Source of the DNA: Adineta ricciae
Taxonomy: Eukaryota; Rotifera; Eurotatoria; Adinetida; Adinetidae
Assembly (NCBI GenBank): GCA_905250025.1
Contig: CAJNOJ010000142.1
Span: 130,602-194,601 of the forward strand
DNA length: 64,000 bases
Direction of reading: 5' to 3'
Shown: positions 1 through 12,434 of the stretch, piece after piece
Numbering within the stretch: the stretch's first letter is position 1
How the letters are laid out: every line of letters starts with the position of its first letter
Made by a program: the position numbers and the translations under genes
The notes under the pieces: generated by a model
What the model was told of the DNA's origin: nothing
The model's database searches: none
What the model saw: the letters and a program-made list of their open reading frames with translations, nothing else

Positions 1-1017
1 TCTATCGATCCCAACATATCCCATCTCAACAAGTATAATAGTAAAGCCTCTAGTAGCCAAAAACTCATTTTCTCCCATGGGAACAATTTCGCAAAACTAT
101 ATGTTATTCGACTCAGTTGAGTGTACTCTACACAATGGTATGCATATCTTACTCGGCACACGTTCGAAACTCAACCAGAAGAAGCAATTCTTGAAATGAC
201 ACAGACTTGCTCAGCTTGTAGAGTGCTCTTCTGGAGAATATGAAACAGACAAAACTGCACGATAGCTGAACAGATAGAGGAACGTCTTGAGAACTATGAG
301 TGGCAACGTAATGAACACGCCAGTGTGGGGTGGTATATTCAGGATGAGTTGTTGAGAGGTGTTCGATGATAGTTATGTTAACATTGACACAATGTGTAAG
401 AGTGAGTCGATGCGTTCTCATGAAAATTCATAATGGCAGTCCAAGCATCAATGCGTTTCACGTATAAGAATTATCAAAAAAGATTTTTGTAAATTTTGAT
501 GACAATTCAAGTGATGGAGCTGTTTGAAATTTAATCGATTTGCAAAGTTCATCCTGATTGTACATGTATATGCACGTAGTATATTGAGTCAATACTGTTG
601 CAACATATGTGTATATGTGTTATAGGCTATTGGGCATAGTTTATGGGTTCCAATGTATCAAGTTATACCTTGTTGGATAGAGTTTTTCATTCTGAGTCGA
701 ATGGTATCATTTTGGTTGATGGCACAAGTCGTTGAGCGAATCAGTTCATGAAATACAAGAAGAATGGCGATTTTCAGTTGTTTTCAGCCGATTCCATTGA
801 AACTGTGAGTTGAATAGTGCAAATGAGCATACCATTGGATAGAGCAAGTCGAGATGCATCGAAATATGTGGCTGTTTGCAAGTTCTAGAGTGATAGAGCG
901 AATAATTTTGCGAAAAACGTTTTTTGCGAAATTGTTCCCATGGGAGAAAATGAGTTTTTGGCTACTAGAGGCTTTACTATTATACTTGTTGAGATGGGAT
1001 ATGTTGGGATCGATAGA
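1..1017. repeat. Long inverted repeat, arms 1-96 and 922-1017
   Basis: Bases 1-96 are the reverse complement of 922-1017 with no mismatch that I can find; the left arm is cut by the window edge, so the true arm may be longer. The 825-bp interior has only short open frames and no recognisable transposase. The structure fits a foldback or non-autonomous DNA transposon, but target-site duplications cannot be seen because one end lies outside the window. Confidence 0.75.
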
Positions 1018-2130
1018 GCTCGATGAGTTCTACCTGGCACACGACAAAGAACAGGTGGCACATCAGGTAGAACGAATCGTATTTTTGAAAACTCGAATCT
1101 CCGGCCAACTTCTCTTACATTCTTCCAAGTAAGTTTTCCATTCCTCCTTTTCATCTGGTGTGAATGGATTTGGATTTGATTGCCATAACCATTGAGGCTT
1201 TGTTGAAGACTTTTCCGATACCATTAATGTTGCGGCGAAATATTTGTTAACTTTTGATGAAAAAGAAAAAAAATCGGATCTTAAATATACTATTCACTAA
1301 CAGCCAACGTCAACAAACAAAATAAATAGTGAAAAAATTCTTTCATTCGCCTCCTACTTTTTATTCCGTCATGAAGAAAAGTTGGAAAAAAGAAATTCCA
1401 ATAAGCGATCGAATGTACTCACGCAATGCCCATACATGTAAAAGTTGAAGAGACTATTCGAGTATTAAACTTTCAATTCGATTTTTCAACTTCTAAATTT
1501 ATAATTCGAGTATTCGAGCTTCAAACTACTCAACTTTTAAATCTAGAATTCGAAGTTTCGAGTTTTCCGCTTACCAACTCGTAAGTTCCTGATCGTAAAA
1601 CCTTGAGTGACTGATTATTAACTATTATGTAACTGTTAATTAAATATTAATCAACGGACTATCAAGTAATCGACATCTGACTGTTAAATACTACTTAATC
1701 ATTTATTCACTATAAGACTATGACTTCTCAGCCAACTGACGGTAGCGAATGCCGCTCACATTAACCCTGACTATGCCGTTGTAGCCTTCACCCTCACCCA
1801 CCCCATACCCTCACACCCACACTCACACCCTGCAGGAAACGGTCGGGAAATGACTGGAACCTACGTTTGAACTTCCGGCGGCAAGGAAATGGCCGGAAAA
1901 CGAACCTAACCGGCCGGAACTGACCGTGCCATAATAACCTAGGAAGCTGATGACTTTCATTGATTTTGACAGTGAAAATACTGATTGTTGGTGATTATAG
2001 CAAAAAATTTAAAAAAGAGACCGTGATTCTCTGGCAGTATTGTCGTAGTTGTGATGATACGGGAATTTCATTATCTGATGAGTGAACTATATATAAATAA
2101 AGCATTATCGTTTGTCAATTACTAGTCTTC
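1018..2130. other. Intergenic, low-complexity stretches
   Basis: I see no gene here. The stretch 1440-1720 is AT-rich and repetitive. About 1780-1840 is a C-rich stretch of CCCTCA/CCCACA type words, which resembles the minisatellite inside the hAT-like element near 41.3-41.5 kb, so it may be a scrap of a related element. Confidence 0.5.
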
Positions 2131-2532
2131 TTAGTTTACATTTCTCACGACGTCCTGAGAGTCGCAGTCGATCTTGAATCGATTAAACTCCTTACATTTG
2201 ATAAGTTTACGTGCTGCTATTTTAACTGGTTTGAAGAAAATCGAAAAAGCATTGTGCATTCCAGTTTTTTCATTAAGAAACATATTGAAACTGGTTTGAT
2301 TTATATGACTTTTTTTGTCTGAAAACAAACATCTCACAACATATCTTACAGAGAGAGAAGATAAAATGATTTTCCGGTAATAATAAGTCTTTTGTGGACT
2401 TCTTCTTCGAACAGATCTGATATATTTCCGAAGAAATTTTGTACCTCACGTCTGTACTCTATTTGGAGGAAAGCTGAACCTCTCGTGCGCCCCGTTTGAG
2501 ACCTGAACAGTTGGTAACTCTGGTTTCGACAT
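2131..2532 (-). CDS. Possible small two-exon hypothetical gene
   Basis: On the minus strand an ATG at 2532 opens a frame ending in a GTGAGG donor after 2450. An acceptor before 2416 restores the frame (phase 2) to a stop at 2131, giving about 122 residues that are basic and Ser/Arg-rich. I recognise no family. The inferred intron would be only 33 nt, shorter than the other introns in the window, so this may be chance. Confidence is low. Confidence 0.18.
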
Positions 2533-3805
2533 CTCACGCTTTTGTGAAAAGAGCATAGATAAGTTCATCGGCAATTCTTTTTGCATTCTACTATATCTAG
2601 AATCCGATGCAGTGTCACGTTCTGACGCTACTTTGGATCTTCAATTTCTTTTATACTGTAATGTCAAACCATTTTAGTGCTCAGAATAACCACTACGACC
2701 ATTATTATTTTTATTTTCTTGCTTGATGTAATGATAGTACGAGCTAACCTATTCTAAATGTTCCGAGCCCAAAGTAGTTTCAGTACAAGATGTATTGGTA
2801 TTCGCGCAGTTCTCGACTGCCACTTTCAAACTTTATATTGATGCATCCCGATGGTTCAACCAGAACATGCATGACTTGCGAATGGATGGTAAGTGTTCGC
2901 AACAATTTTATAGAACAGGAGAAAAGAAGTTAACGCTTTTATATGAGATGATCGCAGTTAGTCATATGAACAGTTTATAGGAGACTACGGGAATAACAAA
3001 TGCACCTGTAGGAAGCGATGATAAATGTCGTTTTCTTCTTTTGAACGTCAACTACGGCGTTTCAATACGACCATTTCATATATGATTAAATCATTTTTGA
3101 CGAAAATTATAGTTTTACTATAGTTTATATTTGAATTTGACGCAAAAATCTGATCATTCAGAATCTTATACGTTGTTTTTACATATGTACCGACAGAAAA
3201 GATTATTAAAGGTGAGAGTGGATAGCTCTAAAGGTCTCAGTTTATGGCGTCAAGGCCAATGAACTTTATTTAAGGTGAAAACGTTCGTTCTTATATTTAG
3301 TCGAAATGACGATAGATTTTATCTTTATCATATTCTCACTTTCATAAATATGGATTTCATTTCTTATTTTGTTGATAAATATAAAATTTCGAGTATTAAG
3401 TTTCTTATCGAAAGATATTTCTGTCAATATTGTTATTCGAATAATCTTAATCTGTGAATCAACTGCACTTGATATTGCAAAATAAGATATCAACGCACAA
3501 TATTTGGATATTACTTGAAGTGGAATTAATTTACGTCATCATATTCTCACTTTTCACTTTGACGCAACAACCTTTTTTTAAAAATATTTCAGTTGGATTA
3601 CATACTCTGTTTATTGTACTCGTCACTTTTGAGTGTGAATCTGGTCGATGACTTACATTTTTACCTAGTATATCCTTGTATGATCTCTGTGAATAGCTTT
3701 CAAATAGGATATCAGCATAGGAAATACAATAAATTTTGATGACATGCTTTCCATTCAAACTATTTTAGATATATCTATCGTAGTTGGAGGAAGAGAGAAC
3801 GAACA
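2533..3805. other. Intergenic, no gene seen
   Basis: This AT-rich stretch holds only short unsupported open frames on both strands. It includes the upstream region of the NHL gene that starts at 3806. No repeat or RNA gene was recognised. Confidence 0.5.
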
Positions 3806-4999
3806 ATGCCATTCACAATGTCTAGTAGATCATGGATTTTAACATTCATGCTCTTACATCACACTACAGGAATGATTGATCTTTGGTATAATCGACCGAA
3901 GTTTAGTTCGAATGCATTGTGGAATTCAAGCGCTATTACCTTTGCAAATCAATCTACATTTGGTCGTTTCCCTCGTGGACTATTTGTCGACATAAGTAAT
4001 ACTATCTACGCAGGTAGCTGGTTGAACAATATTGTTAAAGTATGGTATAATGGAAGCTCAACTTCCGTAAGGACTATTACAAATGATATTAATTATCCTT
4101 ATGGTCTGTTTGCATCGAAAGATGGTGATATTTATATTGATAATGGTGCTCGAAATCGTCGAGTCGACAAATGGACGCCAGATGCAACGCATAGTTCAAG
4201 TGTGATGACTATTAGTAATCCATGTTGGAGTCTCTTTATTGACACCAACAATTCGCTTTATTGTTCCCTGGAACGGTCACATCAAGTAGTTAAAGTTGAT
4301 CTAAGTAGCAATTCTATGACACCAATCAAAGTCGCTGGTAATGGTACTGCTGGATCGACACCATCATTACTTAATGAGCCAAACGGAATCTTTGTTGATA
4401 CAGACTTTACTTTGTATGTGGCAGAATGTGGTAATAATCGAATTCAACGTTTCAATCTTGGTGATCCAAATGGAACCACCGTAGTAGGAAGTACTGCACC
4501 TAAAACTATTTCACTTAAATGTCCAACTAGTGTTATACTCGATGGTAATGGATTCCTATTTATCATGGATAGTCGTAACAATCGTATTATTGCACAGAAT
4601 TCTCTGGGATTTCAATGTATTGCTGGATGTTCAGGTACCAGTGGATCAGAACCAAATCAACTCAGTAATGCTCAATACATAGCATTTGATACTTATGGTA
4701 ATATATTTGCAACTGACTATAACAATCACCGAATTCAAAAGTTTATTTTAATATCCAATACTCTCAGTAAGTCAATATCCATATCAGATTGAAAAACAAA
4801 AACGTTCATTTCAAACTTGCATTGAACATGTTTTTTTTTCTTCCTAGCAACAACTACAACAACAACGACAACAACAACAACAACAACAACAACAACAGAG
4901 ATGACAACGTCAACAGTAAAAAATAGTGCTCCTACTAAGACGGCTATCAATGTACTATCATCTCTTTCTTTTCTCTGTCTTATATTCTTTGCCTTTTAA
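3806..4999 (+). CDS. NHL-repeat extracellular protein, GPI-type C-terminus
   Basis: Two exons, 3806-4766 and 4848-4999, joined in phase 1 across an 81-bp intron (GTAAGT donor, TTCCTAG acceptor), encode about 370 residues. The N-terminus has a hydrophobic signal-like stretch. Residues about 45-315 contain at least five NHL-type beta-propeller blades with the recurring pattern G-[LI]-F-V-D and N-N-R-I-Q-[RK]. Exon 2 encodes a run of about 15 threonines, as expected of an O-glycosylated stalk, then a Ser/Thr linker and a short hydrophobic tail ending in F-A-F, as in GPI-attachment signals. Such NHL surface proteins are numerous in bdelloids (established). Partner and ligand are unknown; cell-surface display is inferred from the two hydrophobic ends. 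Without exon 2 the frame stops at 4792, so splicing adds the stalk and anchor. Confidence 0.8.
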
Positions 5000-5116
5000 T
5001 TGAAAAATTCGCATATTTGTACTCATCACTGTATTGAATGCTTCCATTTATTTTTTAGCTGTTCAAATAAAAGAATTTTATTCGTTGAAATATGTATTTA
5101 ATGAGTACAATAAATG

Positions 5117-5450
5117 AATTATGAAATGGACTGAGGGGGCAAGCGAAGAGATTGTTGTTATCGGATTTCCAGATACCGATAGTGATCTCTCACGATTGTA
5201 AAATCTCTCGAGGAATTCTTATCGATGAATTCGGCATTCTTTATATTCGTGGTGTTTGGTAACTCCAGAATTGTGTGATGACTTAAAGATGTTCAACCAG
5301 GCGAAATTATTGTTGATTAAAATCGAGAAGAATCCAATGAGTTTACACGGTCAAACTCGATGGCATTTGACAATGATACTTCATTTTTTGGAATCGAATG
5401 GCTCTTTTTTCTCAAAAAGTCCATTATTCAGTCACTGTTCTATTCATTGA
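5117..5450 (+). pseudogene. Decayed NHL-repeat fragment
   Basis: Just 3' of the intact NHL gene, pieces of NHL-like peptide can be read on the plus strand: a W-T-E-G-A segment near 5130, G-I-L-I-D-E-F-G near 5210-5235, and S-R-I-V then L-K-D-V-Q-P-G-E-I-I-V near 5262-5320. They fall in different frames and are interrupted by several stops (TGA TGA, TAA). The order matches consecutive NHL blades of the bdelloid type. It looks like the relic of a second NHL gene that arose by local duplication and then decayed. Confidence 0.55.
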
Positions 5451-6570
5451 TGTTGATTTTCTGTGAGATTTCGAACGGGTGATAAATGCATTGTTGGCTC
5501 TTGGCGATTATGGGTACTAATAGTATGATCCAGCGATCTAACTTGTATTGGCCTACGACCGGTCAGACGATTGAAAATCAAACGAAAAATCTTAACTAAT
5601 TCCTGTTGAAACGCGCGGGCTGTCAATGTGTACAAATAGAATGATGCTACGGGAAATACGTAAAGCATCAATTCAGCCAAAAATGCGATTATTTTGTCAA
5701 TGGCTAAACGATCTGTTGTTCGATTTGGAATTGTACTCGATATTGTGCTATAGATTAAATTGATCAACTGTGGTGTCGTCAGTAAAATGTAGAAAAAACT
5801 TTGAATAAATAACAACTTCAAAACCTGTTGATCGAGAGAACTTTGTTGTCGTTGATGTTCTGTATCAGCGACTGTGTCGTTTTGTCTACGTTGCCGTTTA
5901 AAACGAAGATTACGCCGAATAAGCAACGCACACGTAATCATGGTAGCCGCTGGAAGAACTCCACCACCCATCAATACATAGAGACTATGATAAAGTGCTG
6001 CTCCGGTGTTTGTGATAATTCCACATATGTTTCCTTTGATTTCATAGAAGATCATTCGATGGCTGCAAATGATTGTCCAGACTATAATGATTCCGACAAT
6101 CGAACGATAGGACGTGCGTATATTGGCGAAATTGCGTAAACGTACATTGGTCGAACTTTAGTGCATACCGATCGATACAAGCAAATGCCACGAACCATCG
6201 AGATAACATTAAGCAGATTTGGAATAGATAGCCGCGGATTTTACAGAACCAAAGTGAAGTAGTCAGAAGATCAGGATGATCTATGCTATACATCACCGGT
6301 AGCACACCGACGAATAAAGTGACCAGATTATTGATAGATGCTGCAAGAAAATCTGCAAAAAAAACACGAACATATGGCTAGGAAACAGCAAACATCGATT
6401 GTATTGTACCTACAGTTACAACATGAAATCTTACGTAATCGTTGACGACTGAATATCATAATATCGAGAATGCATCCGGGCACACCCAAAATAATCCATA
6501 ATGAGTAAACGTAACGTTCTAATTGTAGTTGAATATTCGAAAGGATATAAGTTAAAGATGTTGAGGACAT
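5444..6570 (-). CDS. Class A (rhodopsin-like) GPCR, frameshifted
   Basis: Minus strand, exon 1 6570-6414 (phase 1) and exon 2 6352-5444, with a 61-bp intron whose removal restores the TM2 sequence F-L-A-A-S-I-N-N-L. Seven hydrophobic segments are visible: TM1 in exon 1, TM2 and TM3 followed by I-D-R-Y (the DRY box), TM4, a long TM5, then a basic third loop rich in Arg/Gln, TM6 and TM7 with F-P-V-A-S-F-Y in the place of NPxxY. It resembles the many orphan peptide-receptor-like GPCRs of bdelloids; the ligand is unknown. Just after the DRY box one extra T in the T-run at 6157-6159 (plus strand) shifts the frame; without it TM4 reads straight on. This is either a young pseudogene or a one-base sequence error. 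Confidence 0.75.
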
Positions 6571-6914
6571 TTTAATGTTGAAAGAATGGTTTTCAATGCT
6601 AAATTATATGCAAAGATCGCAAAAGAGAGACATGATATGATACGCTCTTCTCGTTTCCACTATTCAAATTTCTCAAAATTTTGTTTGACATACATTTCAT
6701 GCGAAATTTTTTGTAAGAATAAGAAATGGATTAATATGTTCAACGATTCACGTTGTCACTGTAATAAAAGCGGTGAATTTTCCTTTTCACAAGACACACA
6801 TAAATAAAAGTACAAAAGATAACTAAATATAGTAAATGTGGAATCTCAAGTTTTTTCTTTGATGATTATTTATTTAGAAGAATGAAAGTGATGTTCGCCG
6901 ATAAATAAATAATT

Positions 6915-7917
6915 CTATGCTTCGGATCGGCAAACAGGGCAAGTTGCGCTTCCGATAAGCCACGCTTGAATACATTTTTGATGAAAGTAATGTGTACATT
7001 TTGACAGACCTTGAACATGATCGTTTTTCACATAAGTGTCCATGCAAATAACACAAGAGTATGTCTCCTGGTTGACATATTTCTCATCAATAATCCAACT
7101 TGACAAGTTTTTATTATCAGCGACATTAGACGCAGTAGTGGTTGGTCGACTACCGTTACTTGATGTTGTTGTAGAGATATTTGATGTGCCATTTCGTCGC
7201 ATCTCTTCGATACGATCTCGACGTTCTTTTCGATGACGAACAAATGTACCTTTTCAATAAAAAGTTGTTAAATATATTTAATCATGTGCATATCTTAGAG
7301 TCATCTACATATACTCTCTTTTTCTCTTTGTCTTACAGTCTCATTTATAAAAACTATGCGTGAAAAAAGTCAATACCATGAAAGTTGTGCCAAGCCATCA
7401 TAATTCCACTATCCGTTGGAAAGCCATGATCGTTAAAAATTCGTATCTCAACAACAAATTGCGTGTCAATGGGACGTTTGCCATCACTCCGACGATTTCT
7501 GACATTCACTCGTAGTTCAGAGTTGGGTATTTCCCACTGATACATGTGCTCGTGTACGTCATTACGAGAGTCAGAACGGAGAACAAACTCAAAAGAGCCA
7601 ATGTTCTTAGGTGGTTGTGTAGCACTCTTACGTCCCTAAAAGTTCGCATATTCCAATAAGATAAGTTAATCAGGTACTAATGAGTTTACTTGATATTCGG
7701 CCATATGTCGACCAGCTTGTCGAATTTCATCACTTTTATGCGATATCTCAAAGAACCGTTCGGGCGTTAAAAGAAGTGTGCGTTCTTCACCGGATTGAAT
7801 AGCTTTCTTCAATTCGACATGAATATGACCACCGATATGAGTGAAATTGATGTGTGGTGCATGATCACCAGGCCCATTCCGCGGTCCTCTGTTATAATGA
7901 TGTCGAATAGCAGGCAT
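6915..7917 (-). CDS. RING-H2 finger protein
   Basis: Three exons, 7917-7690, 7635-7377 and 7249-6915, join in consistent phases (0, then 1) to give 273 residues. The C-terminal 50 residues form a RING-H2 finger: C-V-I-C, then C-T-H-Y-F-H-Q-K-C and C-P-V-C, the pattern of E3 ubiquitin ligases that bind E2 enzymes. A Ser/Thr/Asn-rich linker precedes it. The first about 165 residues form a conserved-looking region with many His and a basic patch that I cannot assign. Introns are 54 and 127 bp. Next gene upstream on the same strand is the TRAF protein, but the roughly 540-bp gap gives no sign of co-transcription. Ubiquitin ligase activity is inferred from the finger; substrates are unknown. Confidence 0.75.
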
Positions 7918-8458
7918 TGTGTTGTTTTTTTTGTACAGCTGGATTTTCCCACTAAAATTACTGACAGGATAAACACAGTTGGTAAAAGAGTCTCATTTTG
8001 AAATGCTGTCGACATCATAACAGTCTTTACACATTCTTTTTTTTCTACCATTATGTTTTCATTCGCTTTAGTCGTGGGTAGTTTCGTTGAAGAACGACAA
8101 AAGAATAGATTCTCTCCCAAGTACTGGGAAAATTCCCAGTAGGAATGTCTGATTGTTATTATATTTTTTTCATGACAAACTGAAGACTTGAACTGTATAT
8201 AATATAGTCAAGAGCGTCAGAACTCTGCTTATCTTTTTTAGTAACAGAAAATAAGGTAAAAAAAAACTATATAATACATATTACCCTATTGTTATTCTAA
8301 AAAAGCGCAGAATAAATGGCTTTCACTCCTCCTGCTAAACATAGAACGCTAACAAGAGAAAAAACAGCTTCAATTCGAGTTAAATTGATAATATTTATGT
8401 TCTTGGTTAATTAAATGCAAAAGTTAAACACATGTGGTGTGAGAAGTTATTAATACAA

Positions 8459-10305
8459 TTATGTTGTGTTATTGTTTTGTTGTGCTTGTCGTTCTGTTTC
8501 TTGACGAATCAACCGTTGTCGAATATGCGCTGGTAATCCAGGATCGAGACTTAGCGCATATGGCAAAACTCTTTTCGGCAACTCTTCGAAATCGATCATA
8601 ATTTTGATAAACATAGTGTCATTGCGAACGTACGGATTATTCTCCTGTTGAATGATGGCCAAGGGGCAAAACTTCGGAATGCCACTGGCGATGTTCATCT
8701 CAGATCGTGGCCTTTGAAAACTATTTGATTTGACATCAGGTCGAAAACAATCGATCAGATGACGTTGTGTAGGTGTCTGATCGTATAGGCAAAAGATCAC
8801 TTTGTGCTGAAAGGGAAACGCTAATAGATGGTCGAATCTCCCACGCATCAAAACAAAGAAGACGGACAAATGAGTGCGACGAGCATTCCCATCTCCATAA
8901 GGGTATAAACGAGCTCTTATCTTATATCCATTGGGAGATGAGTAGAATATCGGAGAATATATCGATGTTTGTCGTTCACCCTGAGCGTCACCTGAGTGAA
9001 AAACCACTGGTCTAATAATGATCAGCAAATAGTTTAGAAAGCTTACTTATTTTTTTGGAAACATCTGTTATTTTCCAGATCAGCGATCCATCATAAGAAG
9101 TGTATTGAAATTCATCGATATGTTGCTTGAGAGATGCCACTTCTTGAGCGAGTATCTCTTGATTCGGTTTTAATCCGCTCAAAAATATGCTTTGCTCTGG
9201 AACGCTCACTTTAAGTGTTTCGAGCTCTTCGTGTAAGTTTTCCACTTGATTTTCTATTCTCACTGATTCCATACTCAGATCACGCGTATGCTCAACCAAT
9301 ACTTGCACTCCATCTACCAAAACGCCAACTACTTCGTTTAATTCTGGTAGTTGAGACATTGCGTTATTAGTTGTCGTGGTTGAATGAGCTGTCCCATCAT
9401 GTACGTATGTTTCCATTTCCATATCATCTGATATTTGATTAGGTGCTAATTTAGCTTTCAATTGACGAGCAGCGGCAAGTATTGCATTTTGATGCTGTTG
9501 AGTGAGATAATGGTCATGAATATGAGCTCGCTCTACTCTATCTGAACAACCGAATTCTTTTAGAGGGCAAGCAACAATGGTTTTTTCACAATCATTTTGT
9601 TCGTGCAGTACTAGACTGTTTGCCGACGTGAAACGTTCACCACAACTTTCACATAAAATATCCGAATGGTTTTCTTCCAAATGAGTCTTTAAGAATAAAA
9701 GATATCAATAGGGTAGCCAAGTATAGGTGAAACACAAGTGAAATTTATTTCTAATTGTAAATACAATGGTTTAGTGCGTAGCATTACCTCATAATCTTTA
9801 TATATTCCTTGCCAGTCGCAATGGTAACATTCTATTTCCAGCCCTGACATATCATTTTTAAATCCCTTGTCAGAAAATACCTAAAAATTGAGCGCATAGT
9901 GACAATAATACAACATCTAACGGTGCTTTTACCGTTTCCTTTGGAACTTCTGTATGGCAATGTGTGCATCTTATTGTTTCCCTTAGAAACAAATAAATAG
10001 GTGTATTCGAATAAGGCAAATTACATTCTTACCCGTCAACTGGTTCGACACATGACTTACAAAAGCGATGGGAACAGGTAAGTTGCACTGGATCTCGTAA
10101 AAGAAGTGAACATATGCCGCAGAAAAATATTAGACCAATTGCAGCTTTATTTCTAACGGCAAAACCAACCAGTTTCTCGGTCGACTACAATACAATTGGT
10201 AGATAAATATCAAGATGAACTCTTTTCATCAGTCTCTTACTTTTGGTAGTAAACGAATATTTGCATCGATGGATAGTCTGGATACATCAGAAACTGCGTC
10301 AGCAT
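8459..10305 (-). CDS. TRAF-family protein (RING, zinc finger, coiled coil, MATH)
   Basis: At least six exons on the minus strand join in phase: 10305-10241, 10184-10033, 9981-9933, 9880-9788, 9686-9047 and 8991-8459; the first exon with the start codon, upstream of 10305, was not resolved. In order they encode a RING finger (C-G-I-C ... C-S-H-R-F-C-K-S-C ... C-T-H-C), Cys/His zinc-finger segments, a long Leu/Glu/Gln-rich coiled coil, and a MATH/TRAF-C domain (I-W-K-I-T-D-V ... S-P-x-F-Y-S-S-P-N-G-Y-K ... Y-P-Y-G-D-G). The 55-bp intron at 9046-8992 sits inside the MATH domain and its removal restores the canonical motif. This is the architecture of TRAF adaptors, trimeric cytosolic ubiquitin ligases in TNF-receptor and Toll/IL-1 signalling. 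The tail ends in a Gln/Asn run. Confidence 0.85.
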
Positions 10306-10409
10306 CTGAAACGTAAATAACAGTTAGCGTTTAGTGATCAATTATCACAAGCAATCTAGCCATGGTAATAGCAACTAAATATTTTCGGATTATCCGTTTC
10401 ATTTGTATA

Positions 10410-11241
10410 CATAGGATGATTAAAAAGTTCCCGGCATGACCTTCCATTTTAACCGTTTAAGACGATGGAAAACTTGTCATTTTTTATGTATATAGCGTTA
10501 TATCTTAGCGATCAATTTATAAAGTTAAAAATTGGTTCGTTTTTGGTATATGCTGTATGATGAGCGGATCTGGCAGATATTTGTTAGTACATCATAACAA
10601 GAGCCAACTTTAACTGTACAGCAAGACACATTCATGCAAAGTTGCGTGATACATTGAACGAAGGTTATGATTCCTATGGCTGAATTATTGAATGTGTCCA
10701 TCAAAGTAGACAAAGAACAACTTCATTAGAAGTTCATTCAATCATTAGTCGACTATTAAACAGTGTTACTGATAAAATCTTGAGGCCGTTTATTTATTAA
10801 TTTGAACTTGTATATGATATATTATCATTAAAGGTATTATTTCGCATCAACTGGAATCGTTGACATCTGGTCTATTTGATATTAAACCGTGTCATGATAA
10901 AATTAAGTAATATGAGATAAATTGTATCAAAGCGCATCTTTGACAAAAAGAAATGATACCGATGTGTCATCTTTCGTATTCTTCTGTTCTGATGTGAGCA
11001 AGTTTTTCGTCATTTGATTATTCGAGATAATAACTTAGCAGCTTTTTAGATGCGAAGTTATTAGAATAGCCATAATCAGAGAGTTTCATGCCCATACAAT
11101 AAATTGATTGATTGATTAATTAATTGGAACTTTGTATGAGACATTGGCGTGTGTCTCGAATGTTTAATACGTCGAGTTTTTCCAAGCATAATATCTTCAA
11201 GAAAAAATTGAATATTCCGAGAACCTTTTAATCACCCTATG
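10410..11241 (+). mobile_element. Mariner-like transposon relic, 832 bp
   Basis: The ends are imperfect inverted repeats of about 25 bp (CATAGGATGATTAAAAAG at 10410 against the reverse complement of 11217-11241) and both are flanked by TA, the Tc1/mariner target. Between about 10595 and 10760 the plus strand can be read as an eroded transposase N-terminus (R-H-I-H-A-K-L-R, then R-Q-R-T-T-S-L-E) with stops. The element is dead. Its right 374 bp also begin copy 2 of the large duplication (33579-33952), so the duplication boundary cuts through it. Confidence 0.6.
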
Positions 11242-12434
11242 TATGTGAGCGATCGTCCTACTCCTCAGGGTGGAACTGACTCCGTAGTGTGCAAAATTAG
11301 GGAGTAGAATATATCCTCACATACATATGTTGTTACCAATGAATTAATTTAAATGCATACCATAAACTTACTATAAGAAGACCAAATTATTAAGGAGATA
11401 AATATATGACTGCACGAAAAATCCATAGCAGACGTTTTGTTGGTAAGTAATATATCAAACGGCGCAAATAAGAGCATATATATAGCTGAATAATTCAACC
11501 ACTGTTTATAGACAACTTCCGCGCGCCCTTAGTAATCATAAAAGAAATTTCCAACATAACACACTATTTGATGACTCAGAAGGCAATGTGTGCTCTCTTC
11601 TCTGGGAAAAAACCTATTTAAACGGTTTCTACCAACATGCACTCGAATAATCTCTCGACTCTTTCTCTAAGGGCGGGCGTACTTCTTTTCTTAAAAGGAA
11701 AATGAAAACCCCACAAATCAAAAGGGAGAAAACGAAGACTAGTCATATGCCCATATGAGAAAAGAAAGGAAAGCGTCACACGTCTTAACATATGATCTAT
11801 AGATATTTGATAAAGAGCGTTAAAAATCTTCTTATCAACACGCTATACTAATCAGAACCTACATGACTATGTGACGCAGTATATTAACGTCAGTAAGATG
11901 TCTCTCTTCTATAAATGCCATTCTTGTTCTTTCTTTCTTGGAAATATCTTGAAAGAATATTTCGTGTATTTATATAGTCCTTATAGAAATATATAATTCA
12001 AGATTTGTCTATTTCATTGTTAATTTTCATTTATTTTCAAAATAAGAATTCCATTCACTACAAGATATGATAGACTCACGAAACAGGATGAACGCATCTT
12101 GTTTCATAATTTAAGTGTAGATTTTATGTTGAGAAAAAGTCTAGACTGTACCAAAATTGATTACATTTCAAATCGAAGTCGTTTGAGAACAGATCGAACC
12201 TTTGCTTGTATGTGATAGGCATGATAGAAAAAATAGTAAACGATTGAAAGGCCACGTGTGGTAGAGTTTTATTTTATGACATTCTTCTTCCGAGGAAGAA
12301 TTTTGATTAATCGATTAATAAACACACATTTAAAATTCGAAGAAAAACTTCTAAACAGGCAATCACTGAAGCATGAGGTAAATCATATATTCTAAGTAAG
12401 AAAAGAAGAAATTAAACTACATCGAAATACAATA
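11242..12434. other. Intergenic within copy 1, no gene seen
   Basis: Matches 33953-35288 of copy 2 apart from small indels and the hairpin insertion there. I see no conserved reading frame. The 3' end of the ATP-grasp gene lies at the right edge. A GAA/TTC-rich stretch near 11935-11965 resembles a heat-shock element and is kept in copy 2, but no gene start lies close by. Confidence 0.5.

Noticed and set aside
854..1154. Overlapping open frames on both strands of about 90 codons
   Set aside because: They run through the inverted-repeat arm and have no family features; the frames mirror the arm sequence.
4735..4950. Minus-strand frame with a long valine run
   Set aside because: It is the antisense of the ACA/ACC threonine codons of the NHL gene's second exon.
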